Assembly (NCBI RefSeq): GCF_001457815.1
Contig: NZ_LN898221.1
Span: 1,378,722 to 1,442,721, forward strand
Origin: Vitreoscilla massiliensis
GTDB taxonomy: Bacteria; Pseudomonadota; Gammaproteobacteria; Burkholderiales; Neisseriaceae
Direction: 5' to 3'
DNA: 64,000 nucleotides
This document shows, piece by piece, positions 33,105 to 41,080 of the stretch. Below the pieces are notes generated by a model. The model worked only from the letters and a program-made list of their open reading frames with translations. It was not told the DNA's origin and ran no database searches. Position 1 is the first letter of the stretch; every line of letters begins with the position of its first letter. Both the position numbers and the translations under genes were made by a program.

Positions 33105-34049
33105 ATGAAAAAAATCATTCTGTTGCATCAAATGGAGGTTTTCATCAAACATACAGGCCGCTTTACGCTGGCGCAATTGATGCAAGAGTTTCACATCTCT
33201 CGCAGCACCGCCTTGCGTTATATCTCGTCTTTAGAGGAATTGGGCGTGCCCATTTATTCTGAGCAAGGCCGCTATGGAGGCTATGTCATCGCCGACAGTT
33301 ACCGCATTGACCCAGTGCGCTTTAGCGAAGAGGAAATCCATGCCATTTTGTTTGCCTTAGATGGCTTGGAAGTATTGAAAAGCAGCCCGTTCAAAAGCCA
33401 TTTCTCCAACATCAGCACCAAGCTGATGCAGGTTTTGTCCAAGCAAAGCTACCAAACCTACGAGCGCATGCAAAAACACTTACAAATTCGCAACACCACC
33501 CAAATTTACCATGCCAAGCATCTGGAACAGCTGTTGCAAGCCATCTTGCAGCGAGTATTTTTGCGCATACACATGAATAAGCAAACCCATGTCATTAAGC
33601 CTTTGGCCTTGTGGTTTCAATCTGGCAAATGGTTATTGGCGGTCTTTGACATAGGCATCCATGATTTGCGCGTATTCAGGTGCGATTTAATCGACAAAGT
33701 TGCAGTCACACAAGTGCCCGAAGCGGTATTACAGGCTTTGCCCGATTTTCAGCCCATCCATTTGGGCAATTTCAATGAGTTAAGGCAAGAGCCACAGCAA
33801 GCGTATTTTGCCATCACCATCCGCAAAGAGGGCATGCCCTTGTTTTACAGCAAATCGTTTCCACAAATGGTTTTAAGCGAATTGGAAGATTGTGCGGTGA
33901 TTACAGGCCGCTATAATGCAGAAGAAATGGATTATCTGCTGGATTACTGCAATCGCTTTTACCACTATTTGATCAATATTGAGCCCGCATCCTTAAAGCA
34001 GCAGCTCATCGACTTAACCAAAACCCATTTACAGCATTTGGAAGCTTAG
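33105..34049 (+). CDS. WYL/DeoR-type transcriptional regulator
   Basis: 314 residues. N-terminal winged helix (GRFTLAQLMQEFHISRSTAL, RYISSLEELGVPIYSEQGRY with GGY), then a WYL-type domain (about 155-225, LRIHMNKQTHVIKPLALWF, GKWLLAVFDIGIHDLRVFRC) and a C-terminal WCX-like part. The ATG at 33105 begins the HTH frame; upstream codons lie in the promoter region. Two intragenic DUS words are present. It probably regulates the divergent AhpD-like gene through the inverted repeat at 33035. Confidence 0.88.
   Translation: MKKIILLHQMEVFIKHTGRFTLAQLMQEFHISRSTALRYISSLEELGVPIYSEQGRYGGYVIADSYRIDPVRFSEEEIHAILFALDGLEVLKSSPFKSHFSNISTKLMQVLSKQSYQTYERMQKHLQIRNTTQIYHAKHLEQLLQAILQRVFLRIHMNKQTHVIKPLALWFQSGKWLLAVFDIGIHDLRVFRCDLIDKVAVTQVPEAVLQALPDFQPIHLGNFNELRQEPQQAYFAITIRKEGMPLFYSKSFPQMVLSELEDCAVITGRYNAEEMDYLLDYCNRFYHYLINIEPASLKQQLIDLTKTHLQHLEA
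33152..33162 (-). repeat. Intragenic DUS-like word
   Basis: TACAGGCCGCT within the WYL gene; 11 of 12 consensus positions. Confidence 0.6.
33901..33912 (-). repeat. Intragenic DUS
   Basis: TTACAGGCCGCT, full 12-mer, near the 3' end of the WYL gene. Confidence 0.75.
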
Positions 34050-34088
34050 TTCCACCCTATGCCCGTAACTGCGTGCCTGAGTACACCA

Positions 34089-34580
34089 TTACGCGGCTTG
34101 CTCTTGCCCCACTGCGTGATAAGCGCGATTGAAATACACCAAGCTGGGATGGATATGGTTTTGTTGTATCGCGAGCACACGGCAAATCACAATGGCGTGG
34201 GTGCCGACTTCCTCTACTTGTTCAATCTGACAATCAAAACTCACCAAGGCATCGTCGAGTATCGGTGCGCCTGTTTCCAGTTCTGACCACTCGCCATGAC
34301 TAAAGCGCTCTTCGGGGCTGATTTTGGCGGCAAACGCCTTGGAAATGTGCTCGTGTTGCGCGCTCAATACATTCACAGACAGGGTTTTATTGTGCATAAA
34401 ATGCGCGTGTGAGCCAGATTGCGTATTCATACATACCAATAAGGTCGGGGGATTGTCGCTCACACTGCACACTGCCGAGGCAGTGAATCCAAAGCGGCCT
34501 GTAAGCCCTGCTGTGGTCACCACACTGACGGCACTGGTCAGCAAAGACATGGCATTTCGATGTGTGCTGGCTTCTATCAT
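34089..34580 (-). CDS. Flavin reductase-like protein
   Basis: 163 residues. The FMN-binding split-barrel flavin reductase fold is indicated by LTSAVSVVTTAG, GRFGFTASAVCSVSDNPPTL, LVCMNTQSGSH and LSVNVLSAQHE. It would supply reduced flavin from NAD(P)H to an oxygen-dependent partner. It lies 180 bp downstream of mesD in the same direction. A link to the oxygen-dependent MesD/MesX methionine synthase is inferred from position only. The ATG at 34578-34580 has only a weak ribosome-binding site. Confidence 0.85.
   Translation of the reverse strand: MIEASTHRNAMSLLTSAVSVVTTAGLTGRFGFTASAVCSVSDNPPTLLVCMNTQSGSHAHFMHNKTLSVNVLSAQHEHISKAFAAKISPEERFSHGEWSELETGAPILDDALVSFDCQIEQVEEVGTHAIVICRVLAIQQNHIHPSLVYFNRAYHAVGQEQAA
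34493..34504 (+). repeat. Intragenic DUS
   Basis: AGCGGCCTGTAA, full 12-mer, inside the flavin reductase-like gene. Confidence 0.75.
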
Positions 34581-34763
34581 AAGAGGCTTTCTATTGTTTA
34601 TTTTTTTGATGTTTGCATGCCTTAAACCTTTTCTCATGCGGCTAAGCTTTAGGCATTTGCACAAGAGATATGGCGATTTTTCGGTGCAATAAGGACAGCC
34701 ACCGCTGCAATGAATTCACCTCATCACAGCGGCAGCCCTTAAGCCATACAGCAACAATGGCGA

Positions 34764-35795
34764 TTACGCCGTCAATTCTTGGCGAATGATGGCAGCGCCG
34801 TCACTCAAAGCTTTGAGCTTGCCGCGTGCCACTTGGCGCGGCAACGGTGCCATACCGCAATTGGTCGACGGGTACAGCTTGTCGGCATCGACAAACTGCA
34901 AGGCTTTGCGCAAGGTATTGGCCACTTCCTCGGCGGTTTCTACTGTGTGGCTGGCGACATCAATGGCGCCTACCATCACTTTTTTGCCGCGGATTAACTC
35001 GATTAAATCCATAGGCACGCGCGAGTTTTGGCATTCCAACGACACGATGTCAATTTTAGACTGTTGCAATTTCGGAAAGGCTTCTTCGTATTGGCGCCAT
35101 TCCGAACCCAGTGTTTTTTTCCAATCGGTATTGGCTTTGATGCCGTAACCGTAGCAAATGTGCACCGCGGTTTCGCACTTCAAGCCTTCAATCGCCCGCT
35201 CTAATGTGGCCACACCCCAATCGTTGACCTCATCGAAAAACACATTGAATGCTGGCTCATCAAATTGGATGATGTCGACACCGGCCGCTTCCAATTCTTT
35301 GGCTTCTTGATTGAGGATTTTGGCAAATTCCCACGCCAATTTTTCGCGGCTTTTGTAATGACCATCGTACAAAGTGTCGATCATGGTCATCGGCCCAGGC
35401 AGCGCCCATTTGATTGGCTGCTGGGTTTGGCTGCGCAAAAATTTGGCATCTTCCACAAACACCGGCTGTTTGCGCGCCACATCGCCCACCACCGTCGGCA
35501 CGCTTGCATCATAGCGATTGCGGATGCGCACTGTTTCTCTGTGCTCAAAATCCACTCCTTCTAGGTGTTCGATAAACGTGGTGACAAAATGTTGGCGGGT
35601 TTGTTCGCCATCGCTGACAATGTCTATGCCCGCATATTGCTGCTCTTGCAAAGACAGGCGCAGCGCATCTTGTTTCGCGTCCAGCAATTCCTCACCGGCC
35701 AATTTCCAAGGTGACCACAGTTTTTCAGGTTCCGCCAACCAAGAAGGTTTTGGCAAGCTACCAGCAGTGGAAGTGGGTAACAGTATTTTCATCAT
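34764..35795 (-). CDS. mesD: Folate-independent methionine synthase MesD (MetE-core family)
   Basis: 343 residues, about half the length of MetE, containing only the catalytic zinc barrel. Zinc-ligand motifs are His212/Cys214 (VHICYGYG), a likely Glu254 (VSLECQ) and Cys313 (STNCGMAPL). Substrate motifs ALPGPMTMID and IIQFDEPAF are also present. The MesD family makes methionine from homocysteine with an unidentified methyl donor rather than methyl-folate and needs the DUF1852 protein MesX, which is encoded 21 bp upstream here. The pairing makes the MesD call stronger than sequence alone. Confidence 0.88.
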   Translation of the reverse strand: MMKILLPTSTAGSLPKPSWLAEPEKLWSPWKLAGEELLDAKQDALRLSLQEQQYAGIDIVSDGEQTRQHFVTTFIEHLEGVDFEHRETVRIRNRYDASVPTVVGDVARKQPVFVEDAKFLRSQTQQPIKWALPGPMTMIDTLYDGHYKSREKLAWEFAKILNQEAKELEAAGVDIIQFDEPAFNVFFDEVNDWGVATLERAIEGLKCETAVHICYGYGIKANTDWKKTLGSEWRQYEEAFPKLQQSKIDIVSLECQNSRVPMDLIELIRGKKVMVGAIDVASHTVETAEEVANTLRKALQFVDADKLYPSTNCGMAPLPRQVARGKLKALSDGAAIIRQELTA

Positions 35796-35816
35796 GTGTC
35801 GTCTTTATGTGTGTGT

Positions 35817-36821
35817 TTATGCCGTGGCATATTGCTTAGTGGTGTAGTTTTTCGCCCATTGTTCCAACGTGTGTTGGTAAGGCTTGATGAACTGTTCCTC
35901 AGTAAACTTGCCCTGTTTCACCGCCAATTGGCTGCGCTCTTCGCGGTCATACACGATTTGGGTGAGCGAATAATCCTGATACTCCAAGCTTGGTTGGTAG
36001 CATTTGCCTGCCACCGAATTGGCATTGTAGATTTCAGGCCGGTAGATTTTTTGGAAGGTTTCCATGGTGCTGATGGCGCTGATGAGTTCCAGATTGCTGT
36101 AATCGCTGAGCAAGTCGCCAGCAAAATAAAATGCCAATGGCGCCACACTGTTGGCAGGCATGAAATAGCGCACTTTTAAGCCCATTTTGCTGAAATACTC
36201 ATCGGTCAAGGAATAGGCATCTTGCTGATATTCAACCCCCAAAACCGGATGTTGGTTGTCGGTTTGGTGGTAAGTCTTGCTGGTGGACACGCTCAGGCAA
36301 ATCACCGGCGCTTTGCTGAACTGCGCTTGATACGCGTCAGAATGCACCAAAGATTGAAACAATTTGCCATGCAAATCACCAAAATTATCGGGCACACTGA
36401 ACACGGCTTGCTGTTTGCTGTGTTCCAACAACAACACGCTGAAATCGTAATCGCGCACATACGATGAGAAACTGTTGCCAACCAAGCCATCAATGCGTTT
36501 GTCGTTGTTGTGGTGATCAACAATGGTGGTTTTCAACATTTCGATGACTGGAAATGCATCGCCTTTGCCGTCTATGTCCATATCGGCAGAAATGATTTCG
36601 ACTTCCACCGAATAGCGGTCGCCCTTAGGATTGTCCCAATGTGCCAAATCATTGAAGCGGTTGTTCATCATGCGCAAGGTATTGCGCAAATTCTCTTGGC
36701 GGCTCTCACCCCGCGCCAAATTGGCAAAATTGGTGGTCAGACGGGTGCTGTCTGCTGGATGGTAGTTTTCGTCAAAACAAATGCGCTTAATGGCAAATGT
36801 GAACGCGGTATTCATTGTCAT
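35817..36821 (-). CDS. mesX: MesX, DUF1852 partner of MesD
   Basis: 334 residues of DUF1852. Recognisable stretches are FAIKRICFDENYHPADSTRL, RTTNFANLARG-like LTTNFANLARGESRQENL, MMNNRFNDLAHWDNP and a long C-terminal half with no known catalytic motif. MesX is required for MesD activity in other bacteria. An alternative ATG lies two codons downstream (36813-36815). A large two-part hairpin lies upstream at 36859-36919 and may affect expression. No transmembrane segment. Confidence 0.9.
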   Translation of the reverse strand: MTMNTAFTFAIKRICFDENYHPADSTRLTTNFANLARGESRQENLRNTLRMMNNRFNDLAHWDNPKGDRYSVEVEIISADMDIDGKGDAFPVIEMLKTTIVDHHNNDKRIDGLVGNSFSSYVRDYDFSVLLLEHSKQQAVFSVPDNFGDLHGKLFQSLVHSDAYQAQFSKAPVICLSVSTSKTYHQTDNQHPVLGVEYQQDAYSLTDEYFSKMGLKVRYFMPANSVAPLAFYFAGDLLSDYSNLELISAISTMETFQKIYRPEIYNANSVAGKCYQPSLEYQDYSLTQIVYDREERSQLAVKQGKFTEEQFIKPYQHTLEQWAKNYTTKQYATA

Positions 36822-37223
36822 TGGGTGCCCTAATTCTTCTCAAATCAAATCTCATTTAATTTGCACAGCGAAGCTTGCTGTTCATCCGCTTGGATGTGAC
36901 CAAGCTTTGCTGTGCAAATGCATAAGATAGGTTTGTACCGAAGTTAAGCCATGAATGAAAATGATTTAATTTCATTTAAGCATGAGTGAGATTCATGTGA
37001 GAGTGTAGTCGTTTGGAATAGCAGGCATTAATCGCTGACAGTGGCGACAAGAAAGCGGCTAAGCGTTTTCATCTCCAGCAGAAAAAGCAGTAAACGAGGG
37101 GGCAAACAATGTGTAGGGAAACCTGTGTTGGCAAACCAAGGCGGCAAAACACCGAAGAAACACTTTGCAATGGCGCATCAATGGGACAGCTTGGATAATG
37201 TTGTGCTCTGTCCAATGATAATG
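36822..37223. other. Intergenic region upstream of mesX
   Basis: About 400 bp, no convincing gene. It includes the large hairpin at 36859-36919 in the mesX leader. The rest shows nothing I can identify. Confidence 0.6.
36859..36919 (-). promoter_or_regulatory. Large nested hairpin in the mesX leader
   Basis: Arms of 19 bp (ATTTGCACAGCGAAGCTTG and its complement, one mismatch that would be a G-U wobble on one strand) enclose 23 nt that themselves form CATCC, GCTT, GGATG. It lies 38-98 nt upstream of mesX. It could be a leader RNA or a terminator for upstream transcription. Confidence 0.5.
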
Positions 37224-37682
37224 TTAGCGCTGCGCTTCTTTTTTAATCGCTTGGATGATGCGGTCCAAACTGGACAAAAATGCCGAACGGTCGCGCGCTG
37301 CAAACGGCGCAGGCCCGCCGCTGACTTGTCCCATCTCTCTTAATTCGCGCATCAATTCACGCATGGCCAGAGCATGACCTATCATGTCATCGCTAAACAC
37401 TTCGCCACGCACATTCAATGCCCGCGCCTGTTTCTTCAAACAGCGATCGGCCAAAGGAATGTCGGCGGTAATGCAAATGTCGTCTTTTTCAATGCGCTCG
37501 GCAATCCAGTTGTCCGCTTCATCCAAGCCTGAAGCAACCACCACCTGTTCAAACAAGGGGTTCAGAGGCACGTTGATGTAATGATTGGCCACCACTTTGA
37601 CCGGCAATTGGTAGCGCTTGGCCACTTTGTACACTTCCTCTTTCACGGGGCAGCCATCGGCATCTATGTAAATCACCAACAT
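37224..37682 (-). CDS. yaiI: YaiI/YqxD-family protein (DUF188)
   Basis: 152 residues. The family's N-terminal IYIDADGCPVKEEVYKVAKR, central DDICITADIPLADRCL and GEVFSDDMIGHALAMREL are all present, and the C-terminus GPAPFAARDRSAFLSSLDRI is standard. The fold is PIN-like and may be an RNase, but biochemical function is not established. AAGGATA lies upstream of the ATG. Monocistronic as far as can be seen. Confidence 0.9.
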   Translation of the reverse strand: MLVIYIDADGCPVKEEVYKVAKRYQLPVKVVANHYINVPLNPLFEQVVVASGLDEADNWIAERIEKDDICITADIPLADRCLKKQARALNVRGEVFSDDMIGHALAMRELMRELREMGQVSGGPAPFAARDRSAFLSSLDRIIQAIKKEAQR

Positions 37683-37790
37683 GTTTAGTCTGTATCCTTA
37701 ACATTCATAAGCGGCGCTGTGTGATTCACCACAGCGGCCTGACATTTCATTTAAGCCTTACGGCATTTTAATATCGCTACTGCTAACGCC

Positions 37791-38141
37791 TCACATCAAC
37801 ACCATGCCAAAACGCTGTAACACACTCGCCCAAATGACAAAAATCACCACCGTCAAAGCGCAACACGCAATGAGCGTTGGCCAAAAGCCCCAAGATGGGT
37901 ATACCAAGGGAAACACTAGAAACATCGGCAGCGTCGGCACCACATACCAAAATGTGTACCACGCATGGTTGGCAATCTTTTGCGCGCTTTGCCCTTCTAA
38001 CTTCATCCAAATCAATACCAACACCGTTACCAACGGCAAAGCAGCAATCAAGCCACCCAAACGGTCGCTGCGTTTGGCCACTTCAGAAATCAACACCACC
38101 ATCGCCGCCGTGAGCGCATATTTGGAAATCAGTCAAAGCAT
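37791..38141 (-). pseudogene. DUF3147 membrane protein, possible nonsense mutation near start
   Basis: DUF3147 integral membrane proteins are about 115 residues with four helices. The frame LISEVAKRSDRLGG, ALPLVTVLVLIW, FWYVVPTLPMFLVFPLVYP, GFWPTLIACCALTVVIFVIW is intact. The natural N-terminus would begin at ATG 38139-38141 (M L), but the third codon is TGA, followed in frame by LISKYALTAA. A shortened protein could start at the ATG at 38100-38102, losing most of the first helix. Either the gene is broken or it uses an unusual start. Confidence 0.6.
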
Positions 38142-38412
38142 GGAAAACTCTTTTCAAGCGAAAATAAAGGGAAAGACCCATTTGGCCGCATCTACTTGTT
38201 TTATCAAGACATGGCGGCTGCCACTCATGATACGCTTTTTTTCTGAGCCTTGAATCAACACACACTGAGTACTGGATACCCAATAGATAACAGCAACGCT
38301 GCCTTACCCACGCCATGCATCAAGGCCGCGAACATGGTGTGCTAATACTGCTGCATCTCTATCGAGCCATGTATTTCCACATCGGTAAACGCACAACCAG
38401 TTGTCCTACTCA
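38142..38412. other. Intergenic region
   Basis: About 270 bp between the DUF3147 frame and the His-rich peptide gene. I see nothing identifiable in it. Confidence 0.5.
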
Positions 38413-38637
38413 TCATTCCCCACCACCACCCGACGAACCCGAATCACAAGCAGCGCTGTCAGAAGCGGATGCGCCATCACAATGAGACGAGTAAGTATGG
38501 GATGCATCGCTGTGGTGATGGTTGGAATGCGGATTGGCAGTCGTGTGTTGCTCATGACTGGCCGTGTGAGTGGTATGGGTGTGTTTGTGATGTGGGTGGT
38601 TTTTGTGCAGCCACCAACGCAACAGCCAAGTCATCAT
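38413..38637 (-). CDS. His-rich small protein with poly-Gly tail
   Basis: 74 residues. MMTWLLRWWLHKNHPHHKHT is followed by a stretch with about 15 histidines, then CDGASASDSAACDSGSSGGGGE with two cysteines. A strong AAGGAGT box six bases before the ATG at 38635-38637 argues for real translation. A histidine-rich cytoplasmic peptide with no signal sequence suggests metal binding; Trp-rich start and Gly4 tail are of unknown use. Similar short His/Gly-rich proteins exist in other gammaproteobacteria and betaproteobacteria but I do not recognise a named family. Confidence 0.55.
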   Translation of the reverse strand: MMTWLLRWWLHKNHPHHKHTHTTHTASHEQHTTANPHSNHHHSDASHTYSSHCDGASASDSAACDSGSSGGGGE

Positions 38638-38793
38638 GGTGTCACTCCTTATGCACGCGGTGTTCACATTCTGTGTTGAATCTTGCTGAGTCCTAGCTAC
38701 AAAGACATCTGCAGCATCCATATCAGGCCATGCTAACACGCCAACCATGGTTTGAAACCATTAACCAGTGCCAAAACTCATGACAAGACATAC

Positions 38794-38835
38794 AAGCGGC
38801 CTGTAAACCATTGTGAAGGTTTACAGGCCGCTTTT
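38794..38835. terminator. DUS-pair terminator
   Basis: AAGCGGCCTGTAAACC, 10 nt, GGTTTACAGGCCGCTT, with TTT on the right: a 16-bp stem formed by two opposed DUS copies, just past the LysR stop on the minus strand. Confidence 0.85.
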
Positions 38836-38844
38836 AAATGCCGA

Positions 38845-39792
38845 TTAATACGGATTGTAACTGTACTGCGTAATCGCTTCGATTTCTTCCAATGGCAACA
38901 TGCCGACCAATTCTGCTTCCAAATAGTCCAAACAGACTTTGACTTTGGACGATTGGGTCAAGCGCGCGGGGTAAACGCCGAAGATGTCGGCGCGTTCCCA
39001 AAAGTCTGGCAACACGTGCAGCAACTCGCCTTGTTTCAAATAATCGAGCACGTCCCACAAGGAATGCATCATGATGCCGTGGCCTTGCAGCGTCCACAGT
39101 TTGATGATTTCGCTGTTATTGGAAGACAGGTGTGGGCGCAATTTAATCGTGTGTTCTTTGTTGCGGTTTTCCAGTTTCCAAGTACCGAGCGGGTAATCGG
39201 TTTCTTTGATGAACAGGCATTGGTGGTTGTGCAAATCCTCCAAGCCTGTGGGTTCACCCTTGCGCTGTAGGTAGCTCGGTGCGGCGCACAAGATGCGTAT
39301 GCTCGGCGCCAAACGTCGGGCGATGACATTCGGGTCCAAATCATTGCCGACGCGGATGTCCAAGTCGATATTGCTTCTGAGCAGGTTTTGGCGTGTGTCC
39401 AAAGTGTTCATTTGCAGCTTGAGTTTGGGATGTTCTTCCAACAATTGCGATAACAGCGGCGCAATGTATTGCCTCCCCAAACTAAAGCCACAGGTGATGT
39501 GCAAATTGCCGGCCAACATGTCTTTCTTGCTCGACAAGGCTTCGGTCATGTATTCCAAGTCCACCAAGATGCGGCGCGATTGCTCGTAAATGTATTTGCC
39601 GTCTTCGGTGAGGCTGAGGTTGCGGGTGCTGCGGTTAAGCAATTTGCAATCTAAGGTTTTTTCTAAAATTTGAATGCGTTTGCTGATGAATGCAGGCGAC
39701 ACGCCCAATTCTGAGGCGGCACCGACAAAGCTGTGGCTTTCAACAACCACACAAAAAACGTCGAGATCAGAAATCTGCGGCTTATTCTTCAC
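38845..39792 (-). CDS. LysR-family regulator (DmlR-like) of the carnitine cluster
   Basis: 315 residues. LysR winged helix at the N-terminus (SDLDVFCVVVESHSFVGAAS, ELGVSPAFISKRIQILEKTL, LLNRSTRNLSLTEDG) and a periplasmic-binding-like effector domain after residue 90. Starts with GTG (39790-39792) with AAAGGAC upstream. It is divergent from the D-malate dehydrogenase-family gene, the arrangement of dmlR-dmlA in Escherichia coli. It probably activates the carnitine genes when malate or a carnitine breakdown product is present; the effector is not shown by sequence. Confidence 0.9.
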   Translation of the reverse strand: MKNKPQISDLDVFCVVVESHSFVGAASELGVSPAFISKRIQILEKTLDCKLLNRSTRNLSLTEDGKYIYEQSRRILVDLEYMTEALSSKKDMLAGNLHITCGFSLGRQYIAPLLSQLLEEHPKLKLQMNTLDTRQNLLRSNIDLDIRVGNDLDPNVIARRLAPSIRILCAAPSYLQRKGEPTGLEDLHNHQCLFIKETDYPLGTWKLENRNKEHTIKLRPHLSSNNSEIIKLWTLQGHGIMMHSLWDVLDYLKQGELLHVLPDFWERADIFGVYPARLTQSSKVKVCLDYLEAELVGMLPLEEIEAITQYSYNPY

Positions 39793-39927
39793 GATTCGTG
39801 TCCTTTGTATTCATGTTTCTCTTAATTATCTTGAATCCATTTCGCGGTATTCTCTGTTTGCGCTAACGAAGTGGGTATTCAAAATACTTACATTGACTAT
39901 AAATACAATAAAGGACGCTACGAACCC

Positions 39928-41016
39928 ATGAACAAAGTCTACAAGATTGCCGCTATTCCCGGTGATGGTATTGGGATAGAAGTGTTACCAGAGGGCTTGA
40001 AAGTCTTACAGGCCGCTGCAGACAAACACCAGATTGCTTTAGAAATCACACAATTCGATTGGGCGAGTTGTGATTATTATCTTGAGCACGGCACCATGCT
40101 ACCCGATAACTGGTTTGAGGTGTTGAAAAACTTCGACGCCATTTATTTCGGTGCGGTGGGTTGGCCAGACAAAGTGCCAGACCACATTTCGCTGTGGGGC
40201 TCGCTGCTGCAGTTCCGCCGTCGTTTCGACCAATATGTGAATTTGCGCCCTGTGCGCTTGTTGCCTGGTGTGCCTTGCCCATTGGCCGGTCGCGAACCGG
40301 GCGACATTGATTTTTATGTGGTACGCGAAAACACCGAAGGCGAGTACACCTCGGTGGGCGGGCGCATGTTTGAAGGCACGGAACGCGAATTCGTGTTGCA
40401 AGAATCGGTGTTCACCCGCCATGGTTCCGACCGCATCTTGAAATACGCATTTGAAATGGCGAACAACCGCGACAAGAAAAAAATCACTGTTGCCACCAAA
40501 TCCAATGGCGTGGCCGTGAGCATGCCGTATTGGGACGAACGCGCCGAAGCAATGGCCGCGCAATACCCTGAGGTGGCGATGGACAAGCAACACATCGACA
40601 TCTTGTGCGCACGTTTCGTGTTGCAACCAAACCGCTTTGATGTGGTGGTGGCAAGCAATTTGTTCGGCGACATCTTGTCCGATTTGGGCCCTGCTTGCAC
40701 CGGCACCATCGGTTTGGCTGCATCAGCCAATTTGAATCCAGAACGCAACTTCCCCTCTTTATTTGAACCGGTACACGGCTCAGCACCGGATATTTTCGGC
40801 AAAAACATTGCCAATCCGATTGCGATGATTTGGTCGGGCGCAATGATGTTGGAGTTTCTAGGTGAGCAAGATGAACGCGCCCAAACAGCGGCGGCAGACA
40901 TCATGCAAGCCATCGAAAAACTGTTACTTTCAGGTCCAAAAACACCTGATATGGGCGGCAGTGCTTCCACCCAAGAAGTGGGCAGCACCATCGCGCAATA
41001 CCTGCAGAGCAGCTAA
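39928..41016 (+). CDS. dmlA: D-malate/tartrate dehydrogenase family (isocitrate/isopropylmalate type)
   Basis: 362 residues. Isopropylmalate-dehydrogenase-type fold: AAIPGDGIGIEVLPEGLKVL, then LRPVRLLPGVP, FYVVRENTEGEYTSVGGRM, the Mg-binding DVVVASNLFGDILSDL, and LFEPVHGSAPDIFGKNIANP with IAMIWSGAMMLEFLG. The closest known group is D-malate dehydrogenase/tartrate decarboxylase (DmlA, YeaU). In the carnitine pathway it would convert D-malate from malic semialdehyde to pyruvate and CO2 with NAD+. Carries one DUS. The ATG at 39928 has AAGGA slightly far upstream. First gene of the rightward operon. Confidence 0.88.
   Translation: MNKVYKIAAIPGDGIGIEVLPEGLKVLQAAADKHQIALEITQFDWASCDYYLEHGTMLPDNWFEVLKNFDAIYFGAVGWPDKVPDHISLWGSLLQFRRRFDQYVNLRPVRLLPGVPCPLAGREPGDIDFYVVRENTEGEYTSVGGRMFEGTEREFVLQESVFTRHGSDRILKYAFEMANNRDKKKITVATKSNGVAVSMPYWDERAEAMAAQYPEVAMDKQHIDILCARFVLQPNRFDVVVASNLFGDILSDLGPACTGTIGLAASANLNPERNFPSLFEPVHGSAPDIFGKNIANPIAMIWSGAMMLEFLGEQDERAQTAAADIMQAIEKLLLSGPKTPDMGGSASTQEVGSTIAQYLQSS
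40006..40017 (-). repeat. Intragenic DUS
   Basis: TTACAGGCCGCT, full 12-mer, near the 5' end of the dmlA-like gene. Confidence 0.8.
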
Positions 41017-41017
41017 A

Positions 41018-41029
41018 AGCGGCCTGTAA
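41018..41029 (+). repeat. DUS in the dmlA-BCCT gap
   Basis: AGCGGCCTGTAA, followed by AAAAAA, directly after the dmlA stop. No opposed copy within 100 bp, so no hairpin. Confidence 0.8.
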
Positions 41030-41080
41030 AAAAACAACAATAACAATTTAATCTACAAATCCAGAATCAGAGGATCACGC

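Noticed and set aside
38752..39270. 172-residue open frame on the plus strand opposite the LysR regulator
   Set aside because: It lies antisense to a clear LysR gene and to the DUS-pair terminator; no family resemblance.
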